Translations under genes and position numbers: made by a program
Shown: in pieces, positions 45,607 through 57,310 of the stretch
Numbering within the stretch: position 1 is the stretch's first letter
How the letters are laid out: the number at the start of each line of letters is the position of its first letter
Assembly (NCBI GenBank): GCA_036346255.1
Contig: CM070628.1
Coordinates: forward strand, 17,127,840 to 17,191,839
Length of the DNA stretch: 64,000 bases
Reading direction: 5' to 3'
Origin: Ampelocalamus luodianensis
Taxonomy: Eukaryota > Streptophyta > Magnoliopsida > Poales > Poaceae
Notes under the pieces: generated by a model
The model's database searches: none
What the model was told of the DNA's origin: nothing
Seen by the model: only the letters and a program-made list of their open reading frames with translations

Positions 45607-48600
45607 TAGAAATAATCTTCATGATTGGGATTAGCTAGATCATAGGTCTCGTCATCACTATCAACATTGTCCAAATCATCAACACTATCCGAAGGAGGAA
45701 TGTTGTCTTCATTGTCATTGCCTAAACGTAATCGCTCAAGAATTTGTAAGTCCTTCACATTTCGCACTCGTCTCCAGCGTCCTCGTCATCAACCCTATCA
45801 TTGTCTACTTCCATTCCTATCGCCTGTTAAGTCTATCTCAAACCTCCCTTGTAGCCCCTCTTCTTGAAAGAACTCTCCATCATATGTGTTTGGGTTGAAG
45901 TTGTAATCTTCATCGTTTGGGACAGATAGTTTACCGTGTGGCGATACCTTGTGCACAATAGCCCAACCCTTAAGATGCTCTTTGTCTTGGCACGCGTATG
46001 GCGTATAATAAACCTGGACGGCCTGTTGAGCCACAATGTAGACATCTTTTCCTGGATAGACGGAATCCTGTCGAATCTCGACTAGCCCAAGATTAGGGGT
46101 TCGTCTCGTTACTCTAGGATGAAACCAGCAGCATTTGAATATGACAGGATTAAGAGGTTTGGAACCATAAAATGGAAGTTCGTAGATTTCTTCAATTCTT
46201 CCATAATAGTCGAGGCCATCAGTGCCGGGCGTAAAAACTCCATTGCTTGTGGTTTTTCGATTGGGCCGACTCGTCGTAGCTTGTCGTGTGAAAATGATAT
46301 CCATTCACGCCATAACCGGTAAATGACTTGACCCTAACGACACGTACCGTTTGCAACTTTGTCTCAACTCGTCACTTATAGACGATCGGTTTGGGCACGC
46401 AAGCTCAAGCGGGATAGATCATTATATTATTCGAACGCACGATCAACTTGGAATGTCGAACTAAGCACGAGCTAAATTGGACGGTACCTTCTGCTTGAAC
46501 CAAGAAATGAAATCGGGCTCCCGGTCCCGCACTCGTGAAAGAAGGGTATCGGTTTCTGCGGGTAGGATCCCTTGATTCATGCCAGATTGTGAAGAAATTC
46601 CTCGTACCAACGAGAAACAAGGGGGTTGGACGAAGAAACAAGGAGTGACGGCGTATTGAAACAAGTTCGTTGAGAACTTACCCAATGAACGGTTGCACCT
46701 CGACAAGGTTGGTCAACACATATAGCATGATACTGCGCCACTCTTCATTTTTCAATTGCTTAGTGGTCGATGCACTTGCGCTTCCGAGTTGCCCTTGGAA
46801 AAGGCTGAGGTTCGATTCATTTTCGCCAGCATTGTAACGAGGGGGTGGATTATGAACACTAGGAAGGTTCTCAGTGTAGTATTTCTCTGTGAAGTTTGAC
46901 ACCTCCTCTAGAATGTATGCCTCTGCAATGGAAGCCTCAATTTTGGCTTTATTTCTACATTTTTTGCGAAGAGTCTTCAGACATCTCTCGATTGGATAGC
47001 ACCAACGGGCCTGCACGGGCCCCCCCATACGTGCCTCATACGGGAGGTGCACAATCAAATGCTGCATCGCCAAGAAAAAGCCGGGTGGAAAGATCTTCTC
47101 CAACTTACAGAGCAACACGGGTGCCACTTTTTCCAAATCATCAATGACGGTCCGAGATAGCTCCTTGGCACAAAGTGGCGGAAGAAATAGCTCAACTCGC
47201 CAAAGACTTGCGGACATGCTCGAGGACATAGCCTCGAACCATCGCGGAAGAAGCCGCTCAATCCATATGTGGTAGTCATGACTCTTCATCCGTTGATTCG
47301 CAAAGTGCCTAAGTTCACTCCCCTCTTGATTCGCCGCATACCCATCGTGGAACATTAGCGTCTGGATCCATTCAAGTACTTCCTCCTTTGGTCCTTTTTC
47401 AAGACGAAATCGGCCTTAGGCCTTCTCCATGTCTTGCCGCGACTAGGAGGCTGCATCTCTTGATTTGGTCTATCGCATAACGTTGCCAGGTCCACTCTAG
47501 CCTTAGGGTTGTCCTTAGACTTTTCAGTGTCCATGAGTGTTGCCCAAAGTGCCTCGGCGATATTCTTTTCAGTGTGCATTACATCAATGTTATGTGGCAG
47601 AAGAAGGTCATCGAAATAGGGGAGCCTCGTCAAGCCCGACTTATGAGTCCACATATGTTGCTCACCATATCCCACAAAACCACCTTCTTGATTGGGCACG
47701 AGAGCATCTATGTGAGCATGAACCTCGGCACCAGCCATAATCCGCGGTGCAGGGTCTGTCACTACGACACCTTTCGTAAAGTTCTTGATGTCTTGTCTGA
47801 ATGGATGGTCAAGAGGGAGGAATTGACGATGTCTGTCGAACGATGAGTACTTGCCACCCTTGTGCAACCAATGGAACCTCTCACCTTCCTTGCATACTGG
47901 GCATGGGAACTTCCCGTGAACACACCAGGCGCAGAATAACCCATACGCCGGGAAGTCATGCAGGGAGTAGTGGTACCAAACGTGCATTTTGAAGCTTGTC
48001 TTTGTAGCTCGGTCGTATGTCCATACCCCTTCGTCCCAAGCACGGACCAATTCATCAAACACGGGCTCCATGAACACACCCATATTACTCCCCGGGTGTC
48101 CAGGAATTATCAACGACAAGAATACGTTATGTCGTTGAAAGGAGACGCCGGGGGGGAGATTGAGGGGGATAACGAACACGGGCCAACATGTGTATGGGGC
48201 AGCCATCAGTCCATAAGGATTGAACCCATCTGTTGCCAGCGCGACACGTACATTGCGAGCCTCATCTGCTTTCTCACGATGTTTGTCATCAAAGCGGGTC
48301 CATGCTTCACCATCGGATGGATGTACCATCTTGTCAGGATTGTACCGTTTGCCATTTTTGTGCCATGTCATCTGTTTCGCGGATTCCTCGGTCATGTATA
48401 GCCGTTGGATCCTCGGTAGGAACGGAAGGTACCGTAAGATTTTCACGGGGATCGTAAGCTGCCTCTTCTGGCCATCACCGGCGTCTACCTCCAGGTACCT
48501 GGAGGATTTACATTTTGGACAGTACTTTGCATCCTTGTGTTCTTTCCTAAATAGGACGCACCCCTTCGAACAAGCATGTATCTGCTCATACGGCATCTTA

Positions 48601-49219
48601 AGTGCACGAAGGAGTTTCTGTGACTCGTACATGCTCTTTGGCAGAATGTGGCCCTCCGGAAGCAGGGTGCCAATCACGGTCAACATCTTATCGAAGCCTT
48701 CTCGACTCAGGTTTAACTCGGACTTCAACCCCATTAAGCGCCCAATGGCATCCACTTGAGACACCGTTGACCGATCGTGAAGGGGTTTCGTGCCGAGTCC
48801 ATCATGTCGTAGAACGCTGTGCGGTGCCTCCATCTCCTCCTTCTCACGCCCTCATCGAATCGTCCCTGGTGAAAGTCATCTAACATGTCGCTACCCCGCA
48901 TCGACATCATAAGCCTCGACACGTGGTCTCACCACCTCCTCTCTCATACGATGGGCTTCACCATGGTGGACCCACCGGTGTAGTCCGCGTAAATCCATTC
49001 TTCAAAAGATGTTTACCCATGTCCACCTTGTTTACCCTTCTCCTGTTTCCACATTTGCTGCAGGGACACAAAACTAGACAATGTCCTTTAGCACCTTACC
49101 AAATGCACGGTTCAAGAAAGCATCGGTCTTGTTCATCCATTCGTGGTGTAATCACTCGACTTCTCCGCCCGTGTACATCCAATGATGGTCATCCATCCTC
49201 TAACATATGTATCGAGTAA
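45607..49219 (-). pseudogene. TnpD-like CACTA transposase (TNP2, DUF4218, DUF4216)
   Basis: In the direction of transcription: a transposase-associated N-terminal segment at about 49160-48960 (W-M-N-K-T-D and C-P-C-S-K-C-G-N, across a frame change), then TNP2/Transposase_21 at 48833-47355 with C-S-K-G-C-V-L-F-R-K-E-H, Y-C-P-K-C-K, T-D-G-F-N-P-Y-G and H-N-I-D-V-M-H-T-E-K-N. One-base slippage near 47400 leads into DUF4218 (47355-46678, G-G-P-V-Q-A-R-W-C-Y-P-I-E-R). After an intron comes DUF4216 (46304-45798, Y-Y-G-R-I-E-E-I-Y-E-L, F-K-C-C-W-F). An acidic tail ends at TAA 45609-45607. TNP2 is the DDE-type catalytic transposase cutting CACTA ends. Two or three frameshifts make this copy probably inactive. 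Confidence 0.9.
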
Positions 49220-49439
49220 TGTAACTATCAATTGCATCTACGTGATCTCGACCATGATACTAAAAGAGGGGTTATACCTAGGTGGCGGTGGAGTCGGGAT
49301 AGCGGGCCGTATGGTCGGTGCGATGGCGAGTCGACGTCAGGCGGTGGAGACCGCACGCGCACGGAACTCCAACTCGGCTCCGACGGGCTCTTCTCTACAA
49401 AATGGAACAAAATACTGTCATTTAAAAAAATTCTAATTG

Positions 49440-51060
49440 TTATATATTTCTAATTTATTGCCTCATGGCACCAATATAGAACCAATATTGTTATTTACAA
49501 TATTGGTACCCAATATAGCTCCTGGTGGTAAGCTGGGCATGGAAACACTGAGAGATCAGTATGCATGCACTGTCCTTTTATTCGACGCATGATACGCAGA
49601 AAGTCAGAAACAGGAGGTTGTACTCGCATGTGGGTCAGAAATAAATTGTTAATAATGTCTATACAAAATCAGATAAATGAGGACATGGACAATAGTTGAA
49701 TACAAAACTTAGTTGAAGCTAATACAGAGTTCACCAAATCATTTTTTTTTCAAGTAGGGGTATGGGCGGGACAGGTGAGGATGTGGATGGTGAAACATAA
49801 AAAAACACAGGAATGATAAGCTGTAATGTTACCACTTACCAGTTGCACAAAATAGAAAGGGTGTGCGGATACCAAATAAAAGATTGTGCAATACTACATC
49901 ATACTAACATATAGTAAATCTGCATTCGCACCCATAAAATTGCCATTATAAAAATCAACATGTGCATTTTGAATGAAATAAGTCTATTTTGCATCCTCAA
50001 ATATGCATCCTCGGACATACAATAATCCTACATGGCGTAATTAATTGCACGGTTCGATGCACTTTGGGTGCGAGTGGTTTCAATATACTTTGTTAAAAAA
50101 CACATTATCCTAAAATGATTATTAGGTAGGTCAAGCTCAAAGCTAAACAAGAATCGATCCATCATGCCCACTATATATATGATTATCCCATGGATTTCAC
50201 CAAAGGCTGCTCAGATTGCAGTTTTTCTTCATAAATGTTGCATAATATAAGTGGAAGCGAGAACATGTTAGATGTTTTCATGTATTGCATTCCTATTAAG
50301 CAAACCAAAGCAATATGGTGAGTTTCAAGTGACAATTTGGCCAGGTTTGGCAACAAGGCAACAACAATTGTGCACAGTAAATTGTGTGGGTAACAATTTG
50401 AGTACTTTCTTATCTTGCATGTCTAACATTAGTAAAAAGATGCATCTACGCCTATGTGACATATCATACAGTTAGGCTCGGCGCCCTTCGATGCATGTTG
50501 AGCATAAAACATGATCACATGCATGTTTCAAAATACCGGATGCGCCAAATATCCCGTCCCTTGAATGGTAGTGAGAACCAGCCGGTTCGGTGGTACCGGT
50601 ATTAAGGTAGTTTCCTCTTCAAATTCAAACTGCGCATTTGAATTTTAAAACTAGTAACTATCCGTGGTGTCGATAACCGCCAGAAAATCCCACATGCATT
50701 AAGGCTGGTTTTTCGGCACTTCACTGCAATGGAAACCCACACGTCGCCAACCTCCGCCACGACTCGGTCTCGGGGCGACTCGGCTACTATCATCACTTGT
50801 AAGTTGTAACTAAGTTTATCTTCTAGCATCCAACTACTAGCGAAGAGCGCTAATGTGTTGCTATATTCTCTCGATAGTTGGCAATGATTTGCTCACTTGC
50901 ATGCGAATGTACAAGCTAGTCTAAATTACTTGGCAATACAACATAAAAGCAATGTGGTGCATAGCAATGTGATCTTCATACAGGATATATATGCACTTCA
51001 GATCTTTCAATAGATATTCAAATTTTAACTTAAATAATCAATGTCAAATTAAATATGAAT
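49440..51060. other. CACTA internal non-coding region
   Basis: Between the TnpD-like gene and the right subterminal region I see no domain. It should contain the promoter and leader exons of the minus-strand genes, but none can be placed with confidence. Confidence 0.5.
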
Positions 51061-51089
51061 CGATGGTTTTACTAACCTCGTGGCAAGCG

Positions 51090-51265
51090 AAGTAAGGCGG
51101 CAAAGCGGCGCGCGGCGAGGCGGCGGGCGGGAAGCGGCGCGCGAAGCGGCGGCGCGCGCGGGCAGCGCGGCAGCGGCGCGCAGCGCGCGCAGGGGCAGAA
51201 GCGGCGGCGGCAGCGCAGCGCGCGCGCGCGGCGCGCAGCGCGCGGCGGCGGCGGTGTGTGCGTCT
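51090..51265. repeat. Extreme GCG/CGG low-complexity block
   Basis: About 175 bp of GCGGCG/GCGCGC-type sequence changes into a (GTGTGC)n run at 51255-51295. It sits just inside the right subterminal repeats, so it may be the CpG-rich promoter of the minus-strand CACTA genes. Frames across it are low complexity. Confidence 0.75.
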
Positions 51266-51315
51266 GTGCGCGTGTGCGGGTGTGTGCGTGTGCAGCAAAA
51301 CATATAAGTGTCGAA

Positions 51316-52815
51316 GGTTTGCCGAGTGCCCGAGATCTGGCACTCGGCAAACAATTTTTTATTTATTTTTTTATTTTTTTAATTTCTTTGCCGAGTGCCG
51401 GCGATCTGACACTCGGCAAAGATGATTTTTTTTAAAAAAAAATTAATTTTTTTTTTCCTCCAATTTTTTTTTTACAAACCAGGACATCTCCCCATCTTTG
51501 CCGAGTGTCGTCTGTGTGGCACTCGGCAAAGACCGCCTTTGCCGAGTGTCGTGCCATCGCACTCGGCAAACATACTTTTTTTTTATTTTGGCCTCCAAAT
51601 TTTTTTTGCAGCCCTCCTACAGTACCAGGTACTCTATGTTAGGATTTGGTACATTTTTGTGGCTTTTTGTTATACTTAGTTAATTTATTTCATTTACTAT
51701 AATTATTCCGGAAAATGCAAATTTGAGCGCACGTGCATCGAATAATGGAATTTAATGATTCAAAAATGATAGTCATGTTATTGAGTGTAGTGTGAAGTCG
51801 TATCCAGAACGGACCGAAATTTGAACATCTTGTTGTGAAACATGGCCAGTGAACTTGCGGGCGAAGTGTTTTAAATTCTATAAAAGCAAACAAAGTCCGA
51901 AAATTATGAAACTTGTGGAGATGTCATGATATCATATGTGGAGGTGTGATAAAAATTTGAGAAGGTTTTGCACGTTGTCACGCACGATGCTTTCAAACCG
52001 TGACATCTCCGGTGGGATATAAGTATCACATGTGGAGATGTCCCGTTTGAAAGCATCGTGACGTGACAACATGCACTAAACCTTCTCAAATTTTTATCAC
52101 ACCTCCACATATGATATCATGACATCTCCACAAGTTTCATAATTGTCTGACTTTGTTTGCTTTTATAGAATTTAAAACACTTCGCCCGCAAGTTCACGAT
52201 CATGTTTCACAACAAGATGTTCGAAATTTCGGTCCGCTCTCGATACTGCCTCACACTACACTCAATAACATGACTATCATTTTTGAATCATTAAATTCCA
52301 TTATTCGATGCGTCGCGCTCAAATTTGCATTTTCAAATAATTATAGTAAAAAAAAAATTAACTAAGTATAACAAAAAACCACAAAAATGTACCAAATCCT
52401 AACATAGAGTACCCGGTACTGTAGGAGGGCTGCCAAAAAATTTTGGAGGCCAAAATAATAAAAAAAAATGTTTGTCGAGTGCCGTGGCACGCAAGACTGC
52501 AAGCTAGCGTCTTTGCCGAGTGCCACACATACGACACTCGGCAAAGATTTATTTTGCCAAGTGCCAAACGGCCGGCGCTCGGCAAAATTTAACGTCGGGC
52601 GGGGACCGTTACCTCAGGCCGTCTTTGCCGAGTGCCCTCCTTTGCCGAGTGCCTGGCACTCGGCAAAGCGTGCGTTTACCGAGTGTTATTCTTTGCCGAG
52701 TGCACGGCACTCGGCAAATCTTAATTTGCCGAGTGCGGCACTCGGCAAAATAGCTCTTTGCCGAGTGCCCGATAGTTGGCACTCGGCAAATATTTTTGCA
52801 CTCGGCAAATCAGCT
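51316..52815. repeat. CACTA subterminal repeats, right end
   Basis: More than ten TTTGCCGAGTG/CACTCGGCAAA copies at 51316-51580 and 52465-52810, separated by the arms of a large hairpin. Orientation and spacing resemble the left end. Confidence 0.9.
51496..52549. repeat. ~1-kb inverted repeat (hairpin) inside the CACTA right end
   Basis: The left arm (about 51496-52010) and right arm (about 52032-52549) are reverse complements over about 510 bp with scattered mismatches and small indels. They include a subterminal repeat pair at the outer ends and GACATCTCC/GGAGATGTC at the apex. The loop is about 20 bp (52011-52032). Both arms encode near-identical meaningless frames on opposite strands. 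Confidence 0.92.
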
Positions 52816-52831
52816 GTGTCCGGTAGTGAAC

Positions 52832-53432
52832 CTAATTTACAAATTTATAGCTCGACGTTGGCATAAAACTCACGAGTTAAAATGGCATTTGAACCCCTTT
52901 TTAAGTGAGAGAGGATTGAAACATGGTATGTGTGTTTTGAGGAGTTTTTGGTCTATTTAGCCTCTTTTTGAAACTAAATAGCGAGTCTAGCCCCTTGCAA
53001 ATAAAATAACAAAAATTACACCGCGACATGTTGACAGATGACACGTGTTCCCTTCCGTGATCCCCGTGTGAGGCAACCACCATCTGCGGTCCCCGTGTGC
53101 GGCAACCACCATCTGCGGTCCCCGTGCACGGCAGGCCACCTGTCGCGCTTCCAGTCCACGACAGTCGATAGGATGGCATGCGCACATGGCACCGTGGGTA
53201 GGCACATTCTTGCCGCAGACTGGGAGCGCGGCAGGTGGCTGTCACGCACCGGTATCGCGGAAGGTGGGATGCCGCGCACGAGGAGCATGGTAGGGGTGTC
53301 ATTTCTATCATTTCGCTCACGAGAGGGCTAGATTTGTTGTTCCGCTCCCAAAAATGACAAAAGAGCCGATAACTCTGTTTTGAGTGGGGAACATGATTTT
53401 GGTCAGCTACCTGTTCTTGTTGCAGTGCAAAC
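52832..53432. other. Spacer with a 30-bp tandem repeat
   Basis: No gene is seen. At about 53062-53125, CCCGTGTG(A/C)GGCAACCACC followed by ATCTGCGGT repeats twice and a diverged third copy follows. Confidence 0.65.
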
Positions 53433-54972
53433 GAGTTTTCGACGCTTATAGCACCTTTAGCGAAGTTAATAATAAAAGACCCCTCTCCGCCGTATTTGCA
53501 AAAATAGCACCCTCCACCGTGCCAGGGGGTGGACCCACCCCGTTCCACCAAGTATCAAATACCGCACCCCAGAGGACCGAATTCACCTCTGTTGCGCCCC
53601 TGAGGGCAGGAAATACCCTCTGTCGTACCCCAGGGGCATGATTTCCCCTCGTGCCGCCACGTGGCGCGTCTGGTACTGTTGACACAGTTTACTTGCTTGT
53701 GTAAATTTTTCAGAATTTTATCTATTCTATATTTTTGTCGAAAATTGTTTTAATGCTACTGTTTATATGCAAATGAGATAATCGATTTGAGGAAAATTTC
53801 AAAAACCGGCTCAAAATACCTTCCACATTTATTCTCAGTATAATTATCCCAAGTTTATAATTTTTGGATCTTACAAATCGAGTGATCAGATCAAACAAAA
53901 TCAAAAACCGTAGATAGTAAAAGTAGTAGTATGATTAGTACTGCTCGGAGATTGAAACACGAAAGAAAATAGTATTAGTACCCGAAGTTGACTAGGACGT
54001 AGAGGAAATTGTACTCCGACTTCATGAAAACATTCCGATATGGTTTTTATCTTCTTTACGGAGGTAAAAAAAAAAAGGAAAAGTAAATATTATCACAAGG
54101 CCGTGCTATTTTAACCAAAAACTCTCTTCGTGCTCTCATGGCCCGGTGTTGTGATAATATTTACTTCTTTTTTTTTACCTCTGTAGAGAAGATAAAAACT
54201 ATATTGGAATGTTGCCGTAAAGTCGGTGTACGATTTCCTCTACGTCCTGGTCGACTTCGGATACCAATACTATTTTCCTTCGTACCCCGAGTAATACTAA
54301 TCATACTACTACTTTTAACAATTTATGATTTTTGGTTTCTTCTAATCCAATCGCTCAATTTGTAACATATAAAATTGTAAACTTAGGATAATTATACTGA
54401 GAATAAATGTGCAAAATATTTTGAGCATGTTTTAAATTTTTTCCTCAAATGGATTATTTTATTTGCATACCAGCAGTAGTCTTAAAGGAATTTTCGAGAC
54501 AATGTAGAATAGATAAAATTCTGGAAAAATTACACAAGCAAGTACACTGTGTTAGGAGCATTCACCAATATTTTCATAATGATTGGAGTTTATTTTTTAT
54601 ATTTAGAAATTCCTACAATTCTCAACCTTTTTTAGGGAAATCCACGCCAAATGGCGCGTCTGGGGTATTTTCACGCCCCCGGTGGCCGAACGAGGTATTT
54701 CCACATCTATGGGCCATGACAATACCCTAGACGCGCCACGTGGCGCTACGAGAGGAAAACAATGTCCCTGGGGCACGACAGAGTGTATTTCCTGCCCTCG
54801 AGGGCACGACAGAAGTGAATTCGACCCTCTAGGGGCTGTATTTGACACGTGGTAGGACAGGGTGAGTCTGCCCCACCTGGGCATGGTAGAGGATGCTATT
54901 TTTGCAAATAGGACGGAGAGGGGAATAGTTTTGTTATTGATTCCGCCGAAGTTCTATAAGCGAAAAAAACTC
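53433..54972. mobile_element. Long-inverted-repeat (foldback) element, 1.54 kb
   Basis: The left half (53433 to about 54105) is the inverse of the right half (about 54120-54972). The ends are GAGTTTTCGACGCTTATAG and, inverted, GAGTTTTTTTCGCTTATAG. The arms include GGCGCGTCTGG, CACGTGGC, CAGAATTTTATCTATTCTA and TAAATATTATCACAA. The right arm has about 150 bp of extra sequence near 54560-54720. No ORF with a domain is present and no flanking duplication is evident. It could be a Mutator-type foldback or an inverted duplication. Confidence 0.82.
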
Positions 54973-55209
54973 AAGCTCTCCAAAAGTATGAAAGGCTGGA
55001 GGGCTTTGTACCAACCATTCTAGTGTGGTTGGATTCTGTTCAACAGCCCAAGGACTTTCCGCACATCTTTTGTTCTTTCCACTGCTTGAAGTGATTGCGA
55101 CAACTACGAAGAAACGATGAATCCCAACTACGGATATATAAAAACCAAAACTGCTTAGAGCATTCCATCTGACGTAAGCATCTGGATAATCTAGAATGCG
55201 ACGTGGCAT
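54973..55209 (-). pseudogene. cox1: Nuclear mitochondrial insertion: 3' part of cox1
   Basis: The minus strand encodes M-P-R-R-I-L-D-Y-P-D-A-Y, then K-R-C-A-E-S-P-W-A-V-E-Q-N-P-T-T-L-E-W and P-P-A-F-H-T-F-G-E-L, the C-terminal region of plant mitochondrial cytochrome c oxidase subunit 1. It stops exactly at G-E-L, where the foldback element begins (54972), losing the last residues. Substitutions (L for P after R-R-I, V-R, H-R) suggest decay in the nucleus. No transit peptide or promoter is attached, so it is a NUMT and not a working gene. Confidence 0.9.
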
Positions 55210-55640
55210 ACTCGAAAGCTACGAATCTACAAGTCTCTTTACTGAGCGAGACTTCATCTATATCCCTAAAAGTGGATTTTGATTCCCATTTTTTTTTTTT
55301 TTGAATGACCAGCAGTGAGACCGATTCTTGTCCTACGGATGAAGGCCCGAGTTTACGAGGTAAAGCACTCGGAAAGACCAATCGAAAAGGGAAGCTTATC
55401 ATAAAGGATAAAGGGCTTCGATAAGGGGTTTTACTTTTATTCGTTTTTTCTACTATACGGGTTTTGTAGCACGACTCACGAGTCGACGGGGCTCTTGACA
55501 CCAGCCAGATGCTTGAGCCTCAGGAGCGCTGGTCGAGACGATGGAGGCCGTTTTTTGGTTTCAAGAACAAGGAGATATGATTATTTGCCCAATGTTTTAA
55601 CAGTACAAGCTTACGCTTGTCGAGATAGGGTGTAACTGAT
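55210..55640. other. Sequence beyond the cox1 fragment, possibly mitochondrial
   Basis: Upstream of M-P-R-R the cox1 homology fades. A minus-strand frame continues to 55501 (L-G-P-S-S-V-G-Q-E-S-V-S-L-L-V-I-Q) with no domain I recognise. It may be other mitochondrial DNA joined to cox1, but I cannot show this. Confidence 0.35.
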
Positions 55641-55897
55641 AGGGGGTATGACCCGTGTCATTTTGGAACACAAGGAATGACCATCGTGCGGACATTTTGC
55701 CAATCCTCGTGGAAATCCAAGAGCTAAGTAGGGTCTTTGTTTCCTTTTCGCTTATGCTTGTTTGGAGAGAAGCGAATTTAGCTGCTGATTTGTGTGCAAA
55801 GCAAGCTTCTGAATCGTTTCAGAAGTGTATCCGGATAAATGAGGTACCAGTTTTTCTTGTAAGGTGCATTCAGCATGATGATAAACCTGCTGAGTAA
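55640..55897 (+). pseudogene. LINE RNase H-like C-terminus (3' fragment)
   Basis: The frame 55655-55897 encodes L-V-W-R-E-A-N-L-A-A-D-L-C-A-K-Q-A-S, the typical end of the RNase H-like (RVT_3) domain of plant non-LTR retrotransposons, and stops at TAA. The 5' part (endonuclease, RT) is absent, consistent with 5' truncation. The last ~70 bp are repeated at 62689-62757 in the right copy of the segmental duplication. Confidence 0.7.
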
Positions 55898-57310
55898 TAA
55901 AAGTGACGCTCTTAGGTCTAAAAAACGTTCCCGTTCACGCGCGTCCGGTGCGGTGGCGCCCGTGTCCGTTCTTCGTTGTAGGCTGGGTGGTTGCGCGGGG
56001 ACGGCTGGTTGGGCGACGCAGAACGCTGGCCTCTCCTGCGGCCTGGCCCGATGGAGCGAATGGGTTAGCTACTCGGGCCGCTCCTTTTCCGACCAGCTGC
56101 TGCTGCCGACACGGCTGGACCGCACCGGATTGAGCATTTGAGCAGTGCGTTTCTTTCTAGCGGCTACACTCCTATCGTAACGTCAGTGTGCCAGCAATCC
56201 GTACCTAACCCTTTGCATGTTTGCTTATCTCGTGCTCATCATCAAACAATATGTTCGTGTAACCAACCGTGTTTCTCACTCATAGGTTGCTAGCACACTC
56301 CTCTCAAAAAAGAAAAAGAAAAAGATTGCTAGCACACTGACATTACGATCGGTAAAAATTAGTCTTGTCTTGTTCGACACAACAAAGCTATGTAATGGCC
56401 CTACCCTAGTATGCACCATTGGCAGCAACTGGAACCACATTTTTTAAATGAAACTTAATTTTTTTCGAACGAAAAATTGGAACCACATTTTGGGCTAAAT
56501 ATAATGTATTTCAGTGCAGAGCTGAAAAAACATAGAAGCGTGATACTAGCCCTTCACAGACGGTTTCGACAAAAAATCGTCTCTGTTGTGACTTATTGGT
56601 GATCTGTCTGTGATAACCATCTGTTATCATAGACATATAAATTCAAATGGTTCAAAAACCGTTTGTGATGATAGTTCTGAACCGTCTGTAATGACCCTTT
56701 GTGGTGACGCAAGGTGCATAACAAACAAATAGAACAAGAGCCACCAAGACAGCTCAACAGGAAACGAAACTGCTCGAGATTGTCGATCACGACAATGTGA
56801 ATTAGGGGTGAAAATGGATCGAATACAGATGGATAATGGCTCTGCCATATTTGTTTTCATTTTTTTTCTCGGATGCAGATACGAAAACAAATATCTCGGA
56901 TACGGATATGAATACGAGTAATATCGAATACAAATACGGAATGAATACGAATCGAAACGAATCCGGACGCGAATATGTTTTGGAACGTGAAAACCCCTTA
57001 AATTGTACACCATAAATTAATAGAAAAATATAACTAGTTTTTTTTATTCAAACATTCATAAATTAGTTTCATGAACCACACATAACATTGACATTTGCAA
57101 GCTGCATTATTTAGTTCATCATAGACATGACACTTAGTTTACCATATTTAGCTCATAACTCATCACACATTCACCCTTAGTTCATCACATACATAAAACT
57201 TAGTTCGCACTTAGTTTATCACACCTAGTTTATTAATGACATACATAGTTCAAAAATACGTAGATACCATGTCACAAAAATATGCACATAAGTACTAGTT
57301 CATCACATAT
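55827..57310 (+). repeat. Segmental duplication, left copy
   Basis: It is colinear with 62689-64000 in the same orientation: GTATCCGGATAAATGAGG start, GC-rich block (55920-56140), AAAAAGAAAAAGATTGCTAGC, the hAT terminus and the interior beyond it. The left copy has an extra ~189-bp insert at 56543-56731. A Gypsy-type LTR begins at 57311. Confidence 0.92.
56543..56731. mobile_element. ~189-bp insert unique to the left duplicate
   Basis: It is absent from the right copy, which reads straight from AAGCGTG to GAACA. It contains CACAGACGGTTT and AACCGTCTGT motifs in inverse orientation, as in grass DNA-transposon fragments. The exact termini and a target duplication are not clear. Confidence 0.65.

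Larger units (their letters stand above)
42276..52828 (-). mobile_element. CACTA (En/Spm-type) transposon, 10.55 kb
   Basis: The termini CACTACCGGACTCAG (42276-42290) and, inverted from the right, CACTACCGGACACAG differ at one base. A 3-bp duplication AAC flanks it (42273-42275, 52829-52831). Both ends hold many TTTGCCGAGTG/CACTCGGCAAA subterminal repeats. Two multi-exon genes are on the minus strand: a TNP2-type transposase (TnpD-like) and a Plant_transposase (TnpA-like) gene. The content is that of an autonomous element, but the coding exons carry frameshifts and at least one stop. Confidence 0.95.

Noticed and set aside
51044..51354. Arg/Ala-rich ORFs in the GCG block
   Set aside because: Low-complexity translation of GCGGCG repeats; frames are open in all phases.
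52400..52590. Short conserved ORF present twice, on opposite strands of the CACTA right end
   Set aside because: The duplication is caused by the inverted repeat arms. The frame runs through subterminal repeats and has no domain.
55040..55501. 153-codon minus-strand ORF as a host gene
   Set aside because: Its 3' part overlaps the cox1 fragment in another frame, and no domain is seen. It is better explained as NUMT or joined DNA.
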